A stretch of DNA of 64,000 bases from Chlorobiota bacterium. GTDB taxonomy: Bacteria > Bacteroidota > Chlorobiia > Chlorobiales > Chlorobiaceae. How positions within the stretch are numbered: position 1 is the first letter of the stretch; every line of letters starts with the position of its first letter. Shown piece after piece: positions 39,666 to 52,688 of the stretch. Made by a program: the position numbers and the translations under genes. The notes beneath the pieces are model-generated. The model was not told where the DNA came from, did no database searches, and saw only the letters and a list, made by a program, of their open reading frames with translations. The stretch is taken from assembly GCA_016868665.1 (NCBI GenBank), contig VGGK01000006.1, forward strand, positions 1-64,000, read 5' to 3'.

Positions 39666-39720
39666 ATGTAAGGTTTCCTGATTCGATGGAATAAATTAAC
39701 CTGTTTTTTTTGATCATTCT

Positions 39721-40158
39721 ATGAAAAGAAGAGCGTTTATCGAACGGAGCGCCGCGATTGCGTTGCTCGCCTTCTTGCGGCCTGCAGATCTGATGGCGAC
39801 ATGGAACGGCAGGAATTTTCAGCAGGTTCCCCTTGAAAAGGCTTTAATTGATGTACTCGGCACGAAAGATCTGGTGCGGACAGGAAGAATCACCGTTACA
39901 GCTCCTGCTGCGGCTTCAGATGCAACTTCGGTGCCTGTTGAAATTAATTCCGATATAAAAGGTGATGCGATATATCTTTTTGTGGAAAAGAATGTAACTC
40001 CTCTTGTTTTCAGTTGTTCGCTGCATGAAGGAGCTCTTGCTTATTTCTCTCTGAATGTGAAAATGAAAGAAAGTTCACTGCTTTATGCAGTGGTAAGGGA
40101 AAACGGCAAATACTATATGGCATCGGCACAGGTCAATGTATCGGCTGAAGCCTGCTGA
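39721..40158 (+). CDS. soxY: SoxY-like sulfur-carrier protein with a C-terminal cysteine
   Basis: A 145-residue periplasmic protein resembling SoxY, the subunit of SoxYZ that carries sulfur intermediates on a cysteine of a flexible C-terminal arm. A twin-arginine-type signal is visible (KRRAFIERSAAIALLAFL, residues 2-19). The body has the VPVEINSD...VTPLVFSC...LHEGALAYFSLNVKM pattern of the SoxY immunoglobulin-like domain. The usual GGCGG tail is absent: the protein ends VNVSAEAC, so Cys145 is the very last residue; a second cysteine is at 99. It is followed by soxZ after 33 bases. Family assignment is good; whether the tail works like canonical SoxY is open. Confidence 0.85.
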   Translation: MKRRAFIERSAAIALLAFLRPADLMATWNGRNFQQVPLEKALIDVLGTKDLVRTGRITVTAPAAASDATSVPVEINSDIKGDAIYLFVEKNVTPLVFSCSLHEGALAYFSLNVKMKESSLLYAVVRENGKYYMASAQVNVSAEAC

Positions 40159-40191
40159 AGTCCTGGAATCAACAATACACATTACAGTATT

Positions 40192-40488
40192 ATGAGAGTT
40201 CTCGCAACGGAGAGTGCCGGAGTCGTTTCGGTAAAAGTTATCATTCCTCACCCGAACGAGTCCGGTACGCGTAAGGATGATTCGGGTAACGTTGTTCCTG
40301 CCCATTTCGTAAAAGAAGGAAGTGTTATGCTCAATGGGCGGCCGCTGCTTGATCTGCAGCTTGGTCCGTCTGTTTCCAAAGATCCATTTATTCAGTTCAG
40401 ATTTGCGGGGAAAAAGGGAGATAAACTCGCTCTCCGCTTTATAGACAGCAGCAATCAGGAGTTCTCGTCGGAAGTCTCCGTTGTCTGA
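40192..40488 (+). CDS. soxZ: SoxZ sulfur-carrier partner protein
   Basis: A 98-residue protein matching SoxZ, which pairs with SoxY. The conserved VKVIIPHPNESGTRKDDSG and PAHFVKEGSVMLNG segments are clear, and the ending SSNQEFSSEVSV is the usual C-terminal strand. There is no signal peptide, as in known SoxZ, which is exported to the periplasm bound to SoxY. It lies between soxY and fccA. No soxX, soxA or soxB gene is in the window. Confidence 0.92.
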   Translation: MRVLATESAGVVSVKVIIPHPNESGTRKDDSGNVVPAHFVKEGSVMLNGRPLLDLQLGPSVSKDPFIQFRFAGKKGDKLALRFIDSSNQEFSSEVSVV

Positions 40489-40569
40489 TTTTCAGATGCA
40501 CGATTGCGTTCATGTTGCCGGATTTCAAGCAGTGCCTTTTCCAATTCTATCAATAAGGAGAATATTATC

Positions 40570-40941
40570 ATGCAGGTAACCATCAGATCGTTGCTGACCG
40601 CCTGTCTTGTATTTTCGGTCCTGCTCATTGCGGGAACTGATGCCTCTGCTGCGGCAAAAAAGGTTCAGAAGAAAAAAACGGCAGAAGTCTGTGTCGTTGA
40701 TCCCAGAGGAGAGATTCTGGCGTTATCGTGCGCCTCGTGTCATGGTACGGATGGAAAAAGCGTCGGTATCATCCCGTCTTTTTACGGTAAATCGCCTGAG
40801 TACCTTGAAGCTGCCCTTAAGGATTTCAAATCGGGAACCCGCTATTCAACTGTAATGATCCGGCATGCGAAGGGGTATACCGATGAGGAGATCAGGCTTA
40901 TAGCAGAATATTTCGGAACAGTATGGCAGAACAACAAATAA
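40570..40941 (+). CDS. fccA: flavocytochrome c sulfide dehydrogenase, monoheme cytochrome subunit
   Basis: A 123-residue periplasmic c-type cytochrome. A Sec signal peptide occupies residues 1-25 ([20 protein letters not shown]). The single heme site is CASCHG near residue 55, with a candidate distal Met in [15 protein letters not shown]. Monoheme FccA is the green sulfur bacterial type (the Chromatium one is diheme). The start ATG at 40570 has AAGGAG about ten bases upstream; the open frame begins earlier without a signal peptide. fccB follows 15 bases later, so it would take electrons from the flavoprotein subunit. Confidence 0.9.
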   Translation: MQVTIRSLLTACLVFSVLLIAGTDASAAAKKVQKKKTAEVCVVDPRGEILALSCASCHGTDGKSVGIIPSFYGKSPEYLEAALKDFKSGTRYSTVMIRHAKGYTDEEIRLIAEYFGTVWQNNK

Positions 40942-40956
40942 CGGGGGAACAGGAAA

Positions 40957-42249
40957 ATGAATCATAACATTTCGCGCAGGGACTTCAATAAACTGCTTGT
41001 TTCCGGCGTTGCCGGTTCTGCTCTGGGAATTTTCGGCATGGCAAAGCCTGCATTCGCTGCACAGACCCGTATTGTGGTTATTGGTGGCGGATTCGGAGGT
41101 GCGTCGGCAGCCAAATATCTGAGAAAGCTCGATCCCTCTCTTTCCGTTACGCTTATCGAGCCTAAAGCCACGTTCTACACCTGCCCTTTCAGCAACTGGG
41201 TGCTTGGCGGGATGAAGACCATGGAGGATATCGGTCAGACATACGCCCTGCTCAGGAGCAAATACGGCGTCAATGTGATTGCCGATACGGCTACCGGTAT
41301 CGATTCTGTTAAAAGCACAGTTACACTCAAGAGCGGGAAGGTTATCAATTATGACCGTCTGGTAGTATCTCCCGGTATCGATTTCAAATACGGAGCCATA
41401 GAGGGGTACAGCGAAAGCGTTGCGAACTCGTCGATGCCGCATGCCTATGAAGCCGGGCCCCAGACCATTCTTCTTCAGAAGCAGCTGCTTGCCATGAAGG
41501 ACGGTGGCAGGGTGCTTATATGTCCTCCGGGTAATCCTTTCAGATGTCCTCCAGGTCCCTATGAGAGGGCAAGCCTCATAGCGCATTACCTGAAAGAGAA
41601 AAAACCGAAATCCAGGATCCTGATTCTTGACGCAAAAGATAAATTTTCGAAACAGGGACTGTTCAAGAAAGGATGGGACAAGCTCTATCCCGGAATGATC
41701 GAGTGGCGTTCTTCCGCTACTGGCGGCAAGATCACCAAAGTCGATGCCGCTTCTAAAAGCGTTACGACAGATTTCGGTGTCGAAAAAGGCGACGTTATCA
41801 ACTTCATTCCTCCACAGCAGGCAGGAAAAATCGCTTTTGATGCAGGTTTGACCGATGCTTCCGGATGGTGTCCGGTTAATCCGATAACGTTCGAGTCAAC
41901 CATTCATCCGGGTATTCATGTAATCGGCGATGCCGTTATTGCGGGCGCGATGCCTAAATCCGGTTTTGCTGCCAGCAGTCAGGGAAAAGTCGTTGCCGCT
42001 TCGATTATCCGGTTATGCCAGGGTAAGGTTCCCGCGCCGCCTTCGCTTGTCAATACCTGCTACAGCCTTATTGGTCCTGGTTACGGCGTTTCGGTAGCTG
42101 GTGTGTACAAGCTGACCTCTGCCGGTATTGTGGAAATACCCGGGTCCGGCGGTCTTACTCCCATGGACGCTGATGACGATCATCTCAACGAGGAGGCGAT
42201 GTTCGCTCGCGGCTGGTACAATAATATCGTTCAGGACATCTGGGGATAG
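40957..42249 (+). CDS. fccB: flavocytochrome c sulfide dehydrogenase, flavoprotein subunit
   Basis: Periplasmic flavoprotein oxidising sulfide to sulfur or polysulfide and passing electrons to FccA. A Tat signal, SRRDFNKLL, covers residues 1-35. The FAD dinucleotide loop is [16 protein letters not shown] near 40-55, and [13 protein letters not shown] has Cys76, the likely covalent FAD attachment. Redox cysteines that could form the active disulfide are in [11 protein letters not shown] (Cys197) and VNTCYSL (Cys368). 430 residues is typical. The gene ends just before a strong terminator. SoxF of Paracoccus is a homologue, which ties this family to SoxYZ chemistry. Confidence 0.95.
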   Translation: MNHNISRRDFNKLLVSGVAGSALGIFGMAKPAFAAQTRIVVIGGGFGGASAAKYLRKLDPSLSVTLIEPKATFYTCPFSNWVLGGMKTMEDIGQTYALLRSKYGVNVIADTATGIDSVKSTVTLKSGKVINYDRLVVSPGIDFKYGAIEGYSESVANSSMPHAYEAGPQTILLQKQLLAMKDGGRVLICPPGNPFRCPPGPYERASLIAHYLKEKKPKSRILILDAKDKFSKQGLFKKGWDKLYPGMIEWRSSATGGKITKVDAASKSVTTDFGVEKGDVINFIPPQQAGKIAFDAGLTDASGWCPVNPITFESTIHPGIHVIGDAVIAGAMPKSGFAASSQGKVVAASIIRLCQGKVPAPPSLVNTCYSLIGPGYGVSVAGVYKLTSAGIVEIPGSGGLTPMDADDDHLNEEAMFARGWYNNIVQDIWG

Positions 42250-42265
42250 CGTTCGTTTTATCCCG

Positions 42266-42299
42266 AAAAAAAGCCCGGCTCGCACCGGGCTTTTTTTTT
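42266..42299 (+). terminator. Rho-independent terminator after fccB
   Basis: Stem AAAAAAAGCCCGG (42266-42278), loop CTCGCA, and CCGGGC followed by nine T residues (42291-42299). It closes the soxYZ-fccAB unit 16 bases after the fccB stop and isolates it from secD. Confidence 0.92.
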
Positions 42300-42417
42300 G
42301 CTTGCAGCGCAATATGCCTTCGTTGTCGAAGGGGGCGGTAGGGACGATTGTTAATCACTACCCCGTTTTATATATTGGCTGAATTATTTACATCGCGCGA
42401 AAAGATATATTTCAATA

Positions 42418-44232
42418 ATGAAAAACAAGCCCTTCAATCTTTTTCTGATTGTACTGGTATCCATAGTCTCCATCTGGTCGCTTTGGCCCTCCTGGAGAGA
42501 TTACTCGCTCTCAAAACAGCTCGACAGCTATGCTTCCGCCGAGGACAGCCTGAAGTTCACCCTGAGCCATCGCGACGAAATCGAAAATGCCCGTAAAAAA
42601 AGCCTCAAGCTCGGTCTTGATCTGAAAGGCGGCATGCATCTGGTTATGGAAGTGGACCAGGTCGATCTTTTCGAGCAGAAGGCATGGAACAAGGACGCGA
42701 AATTCAATGAAATTATGGAGAGGGTTCGCCGGAGTTCGCTAACTAGCAATGCCAGCGTCATCGATCTTACCGTATCTGAATTCAGGAAAGAAAATATCCG
42801 CCTCAGCCGTTATTTCTACGATATAAGGAACAGCGACCGGGAGATAACCGACAAGCTCCGCAAGGAAGCGGAAGATGCTCTGGCAAGAGCGCGGGAGATT
42901 ATCCGTAACCGTATCGATCAGTACGGCGTTGCGGAACCGGTCATCACGACGCAGGGCAACAGGAGGCTCATTATCGAGCTTGCAGGCATAGCCGACGAAA
43001 ACAGAGTAAGAAACCTCCTGAAGGGAACCGCAAAACTTGAATTCAAGCTTCTTCGCGAATCTGACGTGCTTCTCAGGGTTCTTGACAAGCTGAATTCGTC
43101 GCTTGTTGCGCAACGGGCGCTTTCTTTCGGAGTGCCCGATACCTCGGGTGCTGTACCTCAGGCGGTTTCGCAGAACAGATCGGGAGGACCGCTTTACGAT
43201 GTGCTGACGGTCATGGACAATGGCAGCGTTTATGTTCATGAAGATTCCCGGGATTTCGTCACAAAGCTGTTCCGGCGGAGCGATATCAAGGCGCTTGTGC
43301 CTCAGGACAGCGAACTGCTGCTTGCCGCCAGGCCCGATCAGCTTCAGGACGGACAGAACTACTATCCGGTCTTTCTTCTCAGGAAAACCGCTGAACTGAC
43401 CGGAGGCGTCATTACAGAAGCTAAAGCCACCTTCAGCGCTGAGGGCGCTCAGCCGGAGGTGCTCATGGAGATGAACTCGGAGGGTACGGCCAAGTGGGCG
43501 CGTATTACCGGAGCCAATATCGGCAAACGCATCGCTATCGTGCTTGATGGCGCGGTCTACAGCGCTCCTGTGGTACAGTCGAAAATTCCGAACGGTAATT
43601 CGGTAATCAACGGAATCGAGAGTGTCGAGGAGGCAAAGGACCTCGAAATCGTCCTTAAGGCAGGAGCATTGCCCGCGCCTGTCCGTATCATCGAGGAGCG
43701 GACGGTAGGTCCTTCGCTCGGTGCCGATTACATCAGGGCCGGAATGATTTCTCTGATATCGGGTTTTCTTGCCGTGTCGATGTTCATGCTTGTCTATTAC
43801 AGGGTTGCCGGTGTCGCCGCAAATGCGGCAGTTGTGCTCAATATTCTCATTGTGCTGTCGGTGCTTGCCGGATTCAGCGCGTCGCTTTCTTTACCGGGTA
43901 TTGCCGGTATCGTCCTGACCATCGGCATGGCTGTAGATGCCAACGTGCTTATCTACGAGCGTATCAGGGAGGAGCTCTCAGAAGGAAAATCGATCGTTTC
44001 GGCAGTGACTGCCGGTTACGACAAGGCTTTTTCTTCGATACTCGACTCGCATGTCACTACGCTGGCTTCAGCATATCTTCTCTATACATTCGGCATCGGT
44101 CCCGTTCAGGGTTTTGCCGTTACGCTGATGATCGGCACCGCCGCAAGTCTCTTTACGGCTATTGTGGTGACAAAGGAGATTTTCGCATTCATGCTTTCGA
44201 AGAATATGCTTTCAGCAAAAAGTTTCGGTTAA
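42418..44232 (+). CDS. secD: protein translocase subunit SecD
   Basis: Inner-membrane RND-type protein that, with SecF, uses the proton gradient to drive late protein export. One N-terminal helix (residues 5-25) is followed by a large periplasmic domain holding [18 protein letters not shown] (near 60) and [15 protein letters not shown] (near 380). Five C-terminal helices start near 440 with [15 protein letters not shown], and [22 protein letters not shown] near 500 is the conserved SecD motif. 604 residues is normal. secF follows 21 bases downstream. Confidence 0.97.
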   Translation: MKNKPFNLFLIVLVSIVSIWSLWPSWRDYSLSKQLDSYASAEDSLKFTLSHRDEIENARKKSLKLGLDLKGGMHLVMEVDQVDLFEQKAWNKDAKFNEIMERVRRSSLTSNASVIDLTVSEFRKENIRLSRYFYDIRNSDREITDKLRKEAEDALARAREIIRNRIDQYGVAEPVITTQGNRRLIIELAGIADENRVRNLLKGTAKLEFKLLRESDVLLRVLDKLNSSLVAQRALSFGVPDTSGAVPQAVSQNRSGGPLYDVLTVMDNGSVYVHEDSRDFVTKLFRRSDIKALVPQDSELLLAARPDQLQDGQNYYPVFLLRKTAELTGGVITEAKATFSAEGAQPEVLMEMNSEGTAKWARITGANIGKRIAIVLDGAVYSAPVVQSKIPNGNSVINGIESVEEAKDLEIVLKAGALPAPVRIIEERTVGPSLGADYIRAGMISLISGFLAVSMFMLVYYRVAGVAANAAVVLNILIVLSVLAGFSASLSLPGIAGIVLTIGMAVDANVLIYERIREELSEGKSIVSAVTAGYDKAFSSILDSHVTTLASAYLLYTFGIGPVQGFAVTLMIGTAASLFTAIVVTKEIFAFMLSKNMLSAKSFG

Positions 44233-44253
44233 ACAATCAATGGCTCGCTATTC

Positions 44254-45189
44254 ATGAGGATTCTTCACAACACGACTATCGACTTTCTTAAATACCGAAA
44301 GGTCGCCTATGGCATATCCATCGCCCTCATTGTGGTCGGCCTGGTATCGCTTCTTTTCAAGGGACTCAACTACGGCATAGATTTCCGGGGCGGCTCGGAA
44401 GTGGTTGTAAGGTTTGAAAAAGATATCGACGTAAGCAGGGTAAGGAGCGTGCTCAAGGAGGCTGGAGTTTCAGGAACGCTGAAACAGTACGGCATGGATC
44501 GATCGTTTCTGCTCAGCACCGTTTTCAGCGGCGAAACCAACGAGCTGAAGACGCTTATCGACAACGCGGTAAGGGACAGAATGCCTGACAACGCGCATGA
44601 AATCGTGCGGATTGAATCCGTCGGGCCCACTATTGCATCCGATCTTAAGTGGGCGGCGTTCAAGGCGCTGCTTGCGGCTCTTGCCGCCATTCTGCTCTAT
44701 GTAGGCATCAGGTTCGAGTTTAAGTTTGCGACTGCTGGCGTCATAGCGATTTTTCACGACGTGCTCATAGTACTTGGACTGTTCAGTATTCTGGGCGGCA
44801 TATTTTCGTTTATGCCCCTTGAAATGGATCAGAGCATCATTGCCGCTTTCCTGACGGTTGCAGGTTATTCCATAACCGATACGGTTGTCGTTTACGACCG
44901 TATCAGGGAGCGTATCCGCGGCCGCAAACCTTCGGAGTATGAGGCAATTATCAACCAGAGCCTGAACCAGACTCTCAGCAGGACGATCATCACTTCCGGA
45001 ACTACGTTGCTGACGGTTCTCGTTCTTTTCATATTTGCCGGGCCTGCAATCCGGGGATTTGCTTTCGCTGTTTTTGCCGGCATTCTGATTGGTACCTACT
45101 CGTCCGTTTTTGTGGCGGCTCCGCTCGTCTACGACTGGCTGCGGGTGACTAAATCGACGGTGAAGCTCAGAGGTGGCAGCGCTTCGTAG
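44254..45189 (+). CDS. secF: protein translocase subunit SecF
   Basis: Partner of SecD in the translocon. Six transmembrane helices are visible, with the periplasmic GLNYGIDFRGGSEVVVRF near residue 30 and the conserved AGYSITDTVVVYDRIRERIR near 210. FHDVLIVLGLFSILG near 168 is another family hallmark. 311 residues is the expected size. Its stop lies about 50 bases ahead of the SurA-like gene start. Confidence 0.96.
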   Translation: MRILHNTTIDFLKYRKVAYGISIALIVVGLVSLLFKGLNYGIDFRGGSEVVVRFEKDIDVSRVRSVLKEAGVSGTLKQYGMDRSFLLSTVFSGETNELKTLIDNAVRDRMPDNAHEIVRIESVGPTIASDLKWAAFKALLAALAAILLYVGIRFEFKFATAGVIAIFHDVLIVLGLFSILGGIFSFMPLEMDQSIIAAFLTVAGYSITDTVVVYDRIRERIRGRKPSEYEAIINQSLNQTLSRTIITSGTTLLTVLVLFIFAGPAIRGFAFAVFAGILIGTYSSVFVAAPLVYDWLRVTKSTVKLRGGSAS

Positions 45190-45238
45190 GAAAGGCGCAC
45201 AGACAGGAAAACAATATCAAGAAAGAGGAGTGTTCAGC

Positions 45239-48475
<3,237 letters not shown>

Positions 48476-48558
48476 TCACCAATAATAGCTGAGTGGATAA
48501 ATAAACCTCAAGATAACAAAATAAGGGAATTTGAGTGCCATTCAGAGAGCATGCGCTT

Positions 48559-48954
48559 TCAGCGGGTTTCTTCCCAGAACGCGTCGATGAAATGTTCTAT
48601 GGATACCACTGCCGGGTGCATGTCGTCAAATGGGCCGGACAATACGGCAATGACATCGAACCGGCAATCCGGTTCCCTGTTCTCGAGGGTAAGCAGGTAC
48701 GATTTAGCCGCCTTGATGATCTCTTTCTGTTTCTGGGGAGTTACCGCTTCTATCGGATGGCCCTTTTCAAGTGAGCCTCTGGTTTTTACTTCGATGAAGC
48801 AGAGCGTGCCTCTGTCGAGGGCAATGATGTCGATTTCATTCCGTCGTGCGCGGTAATTTCTCTCGACGATCCGGTATCCCTTTGTGATAAGGTACTCTGC
48901 TGCAAGATGCTCGCCTTGCTGGCCAAGAGAATGTGGATCGAAATTCCCGGTCAT
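48559..48954 (-). CDS. UPF0102 (YraN-like) endonuclease-fold protein
   Basis: A 131-residue restriction-endonuclease-fold protein. The core has [22 protein letters not shown] (residues 13-34), [21 protein letters not shown] (38-58, with the D-x-E-x-K type set), and a trailing [17 protein letters not shown]. The family is conserved in bacteria and often lies beside rnhB, as here; function unproven, a nuclease or Holliday-junction role has been suggested for relatives. It starts eight bases after the rnhB stop. Confidence 0.88.
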   Translation of the reverse strand: MTGNFDPHSLGQQGEHLAAEYLITKGYRIVERNYRARRNEIDIIALDRGTLCFIEVKTRGSLEKGHPIEAVTPQKQKEIIKAAKSYLLTLENREPDCRFDVIAVLSGPFDDMHPAVVSIEHFIDAFWEETR

Positions 48955-48962
48955 GGAAAAAG

Positions 48963-49616
48963 TTATTTTTCTCCAAGCTGTTTCAGCCGGAAGCTGTTAC
49001 GGTGAATACTGCTTCTGCCGAACGCTGCAATGGCTTCGATGTGCTGGCCGGTAGGGTATCCGAAATGGCGGTCGAATCCGTATTCCGGGAATTGCCGGCT
49101 GTACTCTGTCATGATGGCGTCCCTGCATGTTTTTGCAAGTACAGATGCTGCCGCGATCGAATAGACCTTCGAATCTCCCTTGACGATGGTTTCGAATGGA
49201 ATCGGGAGCGCAGGTTTGAACCGGTTGCCGTCTACGAGCAGCAGTTCAGGAAGTGACGGAAGTTGTTCGACCGCACTGTTCATTGCGAGCATGGTTGCCT
49301 GGAAGATATTTATCCTGTCGATGATATCGGATCCGATAACGGCTACGGCGCAGCACTCTGCAGCGGCTCTGATTGCGGAGGCAAGGGTTTCCCGGAGAGA
49401 ATGAGAAAGCTTTTTCGAGTCGTCAAGCCGCGAAAGGATTCCGTTTCCAGGAGTGAACCATCTCGGAAATACAACAGCTGCTGCTACGACGGGTCCTGCA
49501 AGCGGGCCTCTTCCGGCTTCGTCGATTCCGCAGATCCTGACCGCGTTCTGCCATAACTGAAATTCGTAATCTGTTGTCATGGTTTGCGCGATTGCTCCGT
49601 TTTTGTTGTCCGTCAT
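48963..49616 (-). CDS. rnhB: ribonuclease HII
   Basis: Cleaves the RNA strand of RNA-DNA hybrids and single ribonucleotides in DNA. The diagnostic [21 protein letters not shown] is near residue 30, with later [13 protein letters not shown] and [12 protein letters not shown]-type segments ([13 protein letters not shown]). HFGYPTGQH near the C-terminus is typical. The start is not certain: ATG at 49616 gives 217 residues, ATG at 49580 gives 205; the open frame begins at 49682. Neither has a good ribosome-binding site. It is co-directional with yraN and gyrB. Confidence 0.92.
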   Translation of the reverse strand: MTDNKNGAIAQTMTTDYEFQLWQNAVRICGIDEAGRGPLAGPVVAAAVVFPRWFTPGNGILSRLDDSKKLSHSLRETLASAIRAAAECCAVAVIGSDIIDRINIFQATMLAMNSAVEQLPSLPELLLVDGNRFKPALPIPFETIVKGDSKVYSIAAASVLAKTCRDAIMTEYSRQFPEYGFDRHFGYPTGQHIEAIAAFGRSSIHRNSFRLKQLGEK

Positions 49617-49682
49617 GAAATATAGCGTAAATCCGCAATAACCCTGCAGGCTGAGGTTCTTGCCTGTCCTGATGGATCTCAA

Positions 49683-50009
49683 TTACCGTTTCCTGCTAAT
49701 ATTTCTTATCTTGTTTGTTGGCCTGTAAGCTGTTTGTGCCGGCATATCGGCATTGAAAAATGCATGGCTGGTATGTGGATGGCTCTGGCCCCTGCATACC
49801 GCGGATTTTCCCGTTTTCAATGGCTGCCCATGATAAAGCGGGGTGAAATTGCTCCTGCGGCCTTCAGGACAAAGAATTGAAACCCGAAGGGCGCACTATA
49901 AGCGAGTACTCCCGGAAATGCGGTGCTGTCCGACAGGGCGTGCTGCCCATAGAGAAACTGTAAATAAGGGGAATGCCCCTGTTTTTGCCATTTATAACAG
50001 AGTTTACGC
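49683..50009. other. rnhB-rng spacer, structured leader with no gene seen
   Basis: The divergent spacer upstream of the RNase E/G gene. Several short hairpins are visible: GGTATG/CATACC near 49769-49799, GGGC-GTGCT-GCCC at 49936-49948, and AGGGG-AATG-CCCCT at 49967-49980 followed by GTTTTTG. The last one is terminator-like and ends 23 bases before rng. I see no tRNA, SRP, tmRNA or RNase P signature. Confidence 0.45.
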
Positions 50010-51707
50010 ATGAAGAAGAGTATGAACAAACAGCTCCTCATGAACAAGATCGGCGATGAGATACAGGTTGCGCTTGTCGAAGAGGGCCGACTTGCGGAGC
50101 TGACTATCGAGCGTCCCGAAAGTCGGCGGAGTATCGGCGACATCTACCTCGGTCGGGTACACAAGGTTGTTGAGGGTCTGAAGGCCGCCTTCGTCGATAT
50201 CGGGCAGAAATCCGACGGGTTTCTGCATTTTTCGGATGTCGGCACGACCAGCGAGGATTATCGGGCTCTGATAGAGGATGACGACGACGACGAAAACGGC
50301 GGCGGGGATGATGCAGAGGATGGTGAGGACTCGGTTTCTGCTGCCGGCAGCGCAGACGGAGCGGGAACTGTCCCGTCTGCCAGAGCCCCGCAGCGGACAG
50401 CGGGAAAAAAGGTCCCGGCGACCGAAGAGGAAAAGGCGGAAAAAAGACAGTCCTATACCCAGATGATAGCGGGAAAGCTCAAGCCGAACGATTCCATACT
50501 GGTTCAGGTCATCAAGGAGCCTATCAGCAACAAGGGCTCCCGGCTTACCTCCGATATCACCATAGCGGGACGCTTCATGGTGCTTCTGCCTTTCGGAGGA
50601 GGTCAGGTAGCGGTTTCCCGCAGGGTTGTCGTGAGAAAAGAGCGTGCCAGGCTTAAAAAACTTGTGCGTTCCATGCTGCCCGAAGGTTTCGGCGCGATTA
50701 TCCGCACCGTTGCCGAACATCAGGAAGAGTCTCTGCTCAAGCAGGATCTTGAAAAACTGCTCGCCAAGTGGGTGCAGATCGAGGAAAAACTCAAGGACGC
50801 GACGCCGCCCCAGCTCATTTTCAAGGAGGATACCATTATTTCCAGCGTGCTTCGCGATTCTCTCACTTCCGACGTGACCGAGATTGTCGCCAACTCGCCG
50901 GGTATCTACAAAGAGACGCTGAACTACATCCAGTGGGCGGCGCCGGAAATGGAAAAAAACGTCTCGCTCTATCAGGGCAAGCTGCCGCTGTTCGAAGGCT
51001 ACAATATCGCCAAGGATGTCGAATCCATTTTTTCACGCAAGGTGTGGCTGAAATCCGGAGGTTACATCATCATCGAGCATACCGAAGCCATGGTGGTCGT
51101 AGACGTCAACAGCGGCCGCTATGCAGCCAAACGGGAGCAGGAAGAGAACTCCCTGAAAACCAATCTTGAAGCCGCTCGGGAAATTGTGCGCCAGCTCAGG
51201 CTTCGCGACATAGGCGGCATTATCGTGGTTGATTTTATCGATATGCTCGACCAGAAGAACGCGAAAAAAGTCTATGATTCCATGCGTACCGAGCTGCGCA
51301 ACGACCGGGCGAAATCCAACATTCTGCCGATGTCCGATTTCGGCATCATGCAGATCACCCGCGAACGCATCAGGCCGAGCCTCATGCAGCGCATGGGCGA
51401 TCAGTGTCCCGCCTGCGGCGGCACAGGTGTCGTGCAGGCGCGTTTCACCACGATCAACCAGATAGAGCGCTGGCTTCGCAAGTACGCGCTGCAGCAGAAC
51501 ATGAAATTTCAGCAGCTCGATCTCTATGTCAGCCCAACGGTTGCCGAACCGCTGAAGAATACCGATATGAAAACCGAACTGAAATGGTTTCTCCAGCATA
51601 TGGTTTTTGTCCGGGTGAAGCCGGACGAGAGCTTGCGCAGCGACGATTTTCGCTTTTACAACCGCAGAAGCAATAAAGATATCACTGCCGAATACGGCGA
51701 TCTCTAA
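50010..51707 (+). CDS. rng: ribonuclease E/G family endoribonuclease
   Basis: Single-strand endoribonuclease in rRNA maturation and mRNA decay. The N-terminal S1 region begins near [33 protein letters not shown] (residues 36-68). An unusual acidic insertion, [12 protein letters not shown], follows near 90, then about 60 charged residues, before the S1 fold resumes. Catalytic aspartates are in [12 protein letters not shown] and [11 protein letters not shown] near 366-412. The zinc-link is CPACGGTG near 468. 565 residues and no long scaffold tail favour RNase G over RNase E. dapD follows after 18 bases. Confidence 0.93.
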   Translation: MKKSMNKQLLMNKIGDEIQVALVEEGRLAELTIERPESRRSIGDIYLGRVHKVVEGLKAAFVDIGQKSDGFLHFSDVGTTSEDYRALIEDDDDDENGGGDDAEDGEDSVSAAGSADGAGTVPSARAPQRTAGKKVPATEEEKAEKRQSYTQMIAGKLKPNDSILVQVIKEPISNKGSRLTSDITIAGRFMVLLPFGGGQVAVSRRVVVRKERARLKKLVRSMLPEGFGAIIRTVAEHQEESLLKQDLEKLLAKWVQIEEKLKDATPPQLIFKEDTIISSVLRDSLTSDVTEIVANSPGIYKETLNYIQWAAPEMEKNVSLYQGKLPLFEGYNIAKDVESIFSRKVWLKSGGYIIIEHTEAMVVVDVNSGRYAAKREQEENSLKTNLEAAREIVRQLRLRDIGGIIVVDFIDMLDQKNAKKVYDSMRTELRNDRAKSNILPMSDFGIMQITRERIRPSLMQRMGDQCPACGGTGVVQARFTTINQIERWLRKYALQQNMKFQQLDLYVSPTVAEPLKNTDMKTELKWFLQHMVFVRVKPDESLRSDDFRFYNRRSNKDITAEYGDL

Positions 51708-51725
51708 CCTAAAGCGCCATCAGCA

Positions 51726-52589
51726 ATGTCAGCATACGAACAGTTGAAAAAAGATATTATCTCGCTTTCGTCCGCTAATGCGGCGGAGCTTGCCCTGAAT
51801 CCGGACGCCCGAAGGGTTTTCGGAGAGTTCAAGCAGATGCTCAATAACGGCAGCATCAGAGCCGCAGAAAAGACCGGCGGAGCATGGATCGTCAATGCGT
51901 GGGTCAAGGAGGGTATTCTTGTCGGCATGCGTCTCGGCAAACTTACCGCGGGCAGCGTTCATCCGGAGGGTGAAATTGGATGTTTTTCCTTTATCGACAA
52001 GGATACCTGGCCGCTTAAAACCATTACTCCCGACCATAACGTACGTATTGTTCCCGGAGGTTCGTCGGTACGGGATGGTTCCTATCTGGCTCCATCGGTG
52101 GTGATGATGCCTCCAGCTTATGTCAACGTCGGCGCCTATGTTGATGCCGGCACCATGATCGATTCGCACGCACTTGTCGGCAGCTGCGCCCAGATCGGCA
52201 GGAATGTGCATCTCTCTGCAGGCGTACAGGTCGGAGGGGTGCTTGAACCTGTAGGAGCCGTGCCTGTTATCATCGAGGACGACGTGATGGTCGGGGGCAA
52301 CTGCGGCATCTATGAAGGCACAATCGTTCAGGAGCGCGCCGTCATCGGCACAGGAGTCATCCTGAACGGTTCGACGCCTGTATACGATCTTGTCAATGGC
52401 ACGATTCACCGCAGAAGCGCGGACGCTTCGCTCATCATTCCGTCAGGCGCCGTTGTCATTGCCGGATCGAGAGCGCTTAAAGGAGCGTTCGCCGCCGAGC
52501 ACGGACTTTCGCTCTATACGCCGGTAATCGTCAAATATCGCGACGAAAAAACCGACAGCGCCACTGCGCTCGAACAGGCGCTCCGTTAG
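51726..52589 (+). CDS. dapD: 2,3,4,5-tetrahydropyridine-2,6-dicarboxylate N-succinyltransferase
   Basis: Left-handed beta-helix acyltransferase of the succinylase branch of lysine/meso-DAP synthesis. Hexapeptide-repeat character is clear from about residue 100: [35 protein letters not shown] in pieces, then [19 protein letters not shown]-type and [25 protein letters not shown]. 287 residues is the proteobacterial DapD type. It supplies meso-DAP for MurE encoded in the same window. It lies 18 bases after the RNase gene. Confidence 0.95.
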   Translation: MSAYEQLKKDIISLSSANAAELALNPDARRVFGEFKQMLNNGSIRAAEKTGGAWIVNAWVKEGILVGMRLGKLTAGSVHPEGEIGCFSFIDKDTWPLKTITPDHNVRIVPGGSSVRDGSYLAPSVVMMPPAYVNVGAYVDAGTMIDSHALVGSCAQIGRNVHLSAGVQVGGVLEPVGAVPVIIEDDVMVGGNCGIYEGTIVQERAVIGTGVILNGSTPVYDLVNGTIHRRSADASLIIPSGAVVIAGSRALKGAFAAEHGLSLYTPVIVKYRDEKTDSATALEQALR

Positions 52590-52598
52590 CTTGTCACA

Positions 52599-52649
52599 GC
52601 ATCCGCAAGGATGCCTCCGCAGGCCGCGCGGCCGCTATCGACCGCGCGC
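52599..52649. repeat. GC-rich hairpins between dapD and the S41 protease gene
   Basis: GCATCC-GCAA-GGATGC (52599-52614) forms a perfect stem with a GNRA-type loop. It is followed by the palindrome GGCCGCGCGGCC (52622-52633) whose GCGCGG part can alternatively pair with CCGCGC at 52642-52647. No T-run follows, so a classic terminator is unlikely; an mRNA stability or processing element is possible. Confidence 0.5.
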
Positions 52650-52688
52650 AGGTAATGGTAAGCGTCGATTATAACAAGATGTTGCGTA

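Larger units (their letters stand above)
39274..39720. other. mnmG-soxY divergent spacer
   Basis: A 447-base AT-rich spacer. It contains parS site 2 (39288-39303), a GC-rich hairpin near 39511-39533 followed by CTTTATT, an AAGGAGG at 39545-39551 with only a short TTG-initiated reading frame behind it (39555-39665, 36 codons, no recognisable homology), and a repeated TTATATAA element at 39642-39665. I see no convincing protein gene; the promoter of the soxYZ-fccAB unit should lie in its right half. Confidence 0.5.

Noticed and set aside
48963-49682. The longest possible rnhB frame
   Set aside because: The first 22 codons lack similarity to RNase HII and there is no ribosome-binding site; internal ATGs are more likely.
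49683-50009. SRP RNA, 6S RNA or RNase P RNA in the rng leader
   Set aside because: None of the diagnostic conserved segments is visible on either strand.
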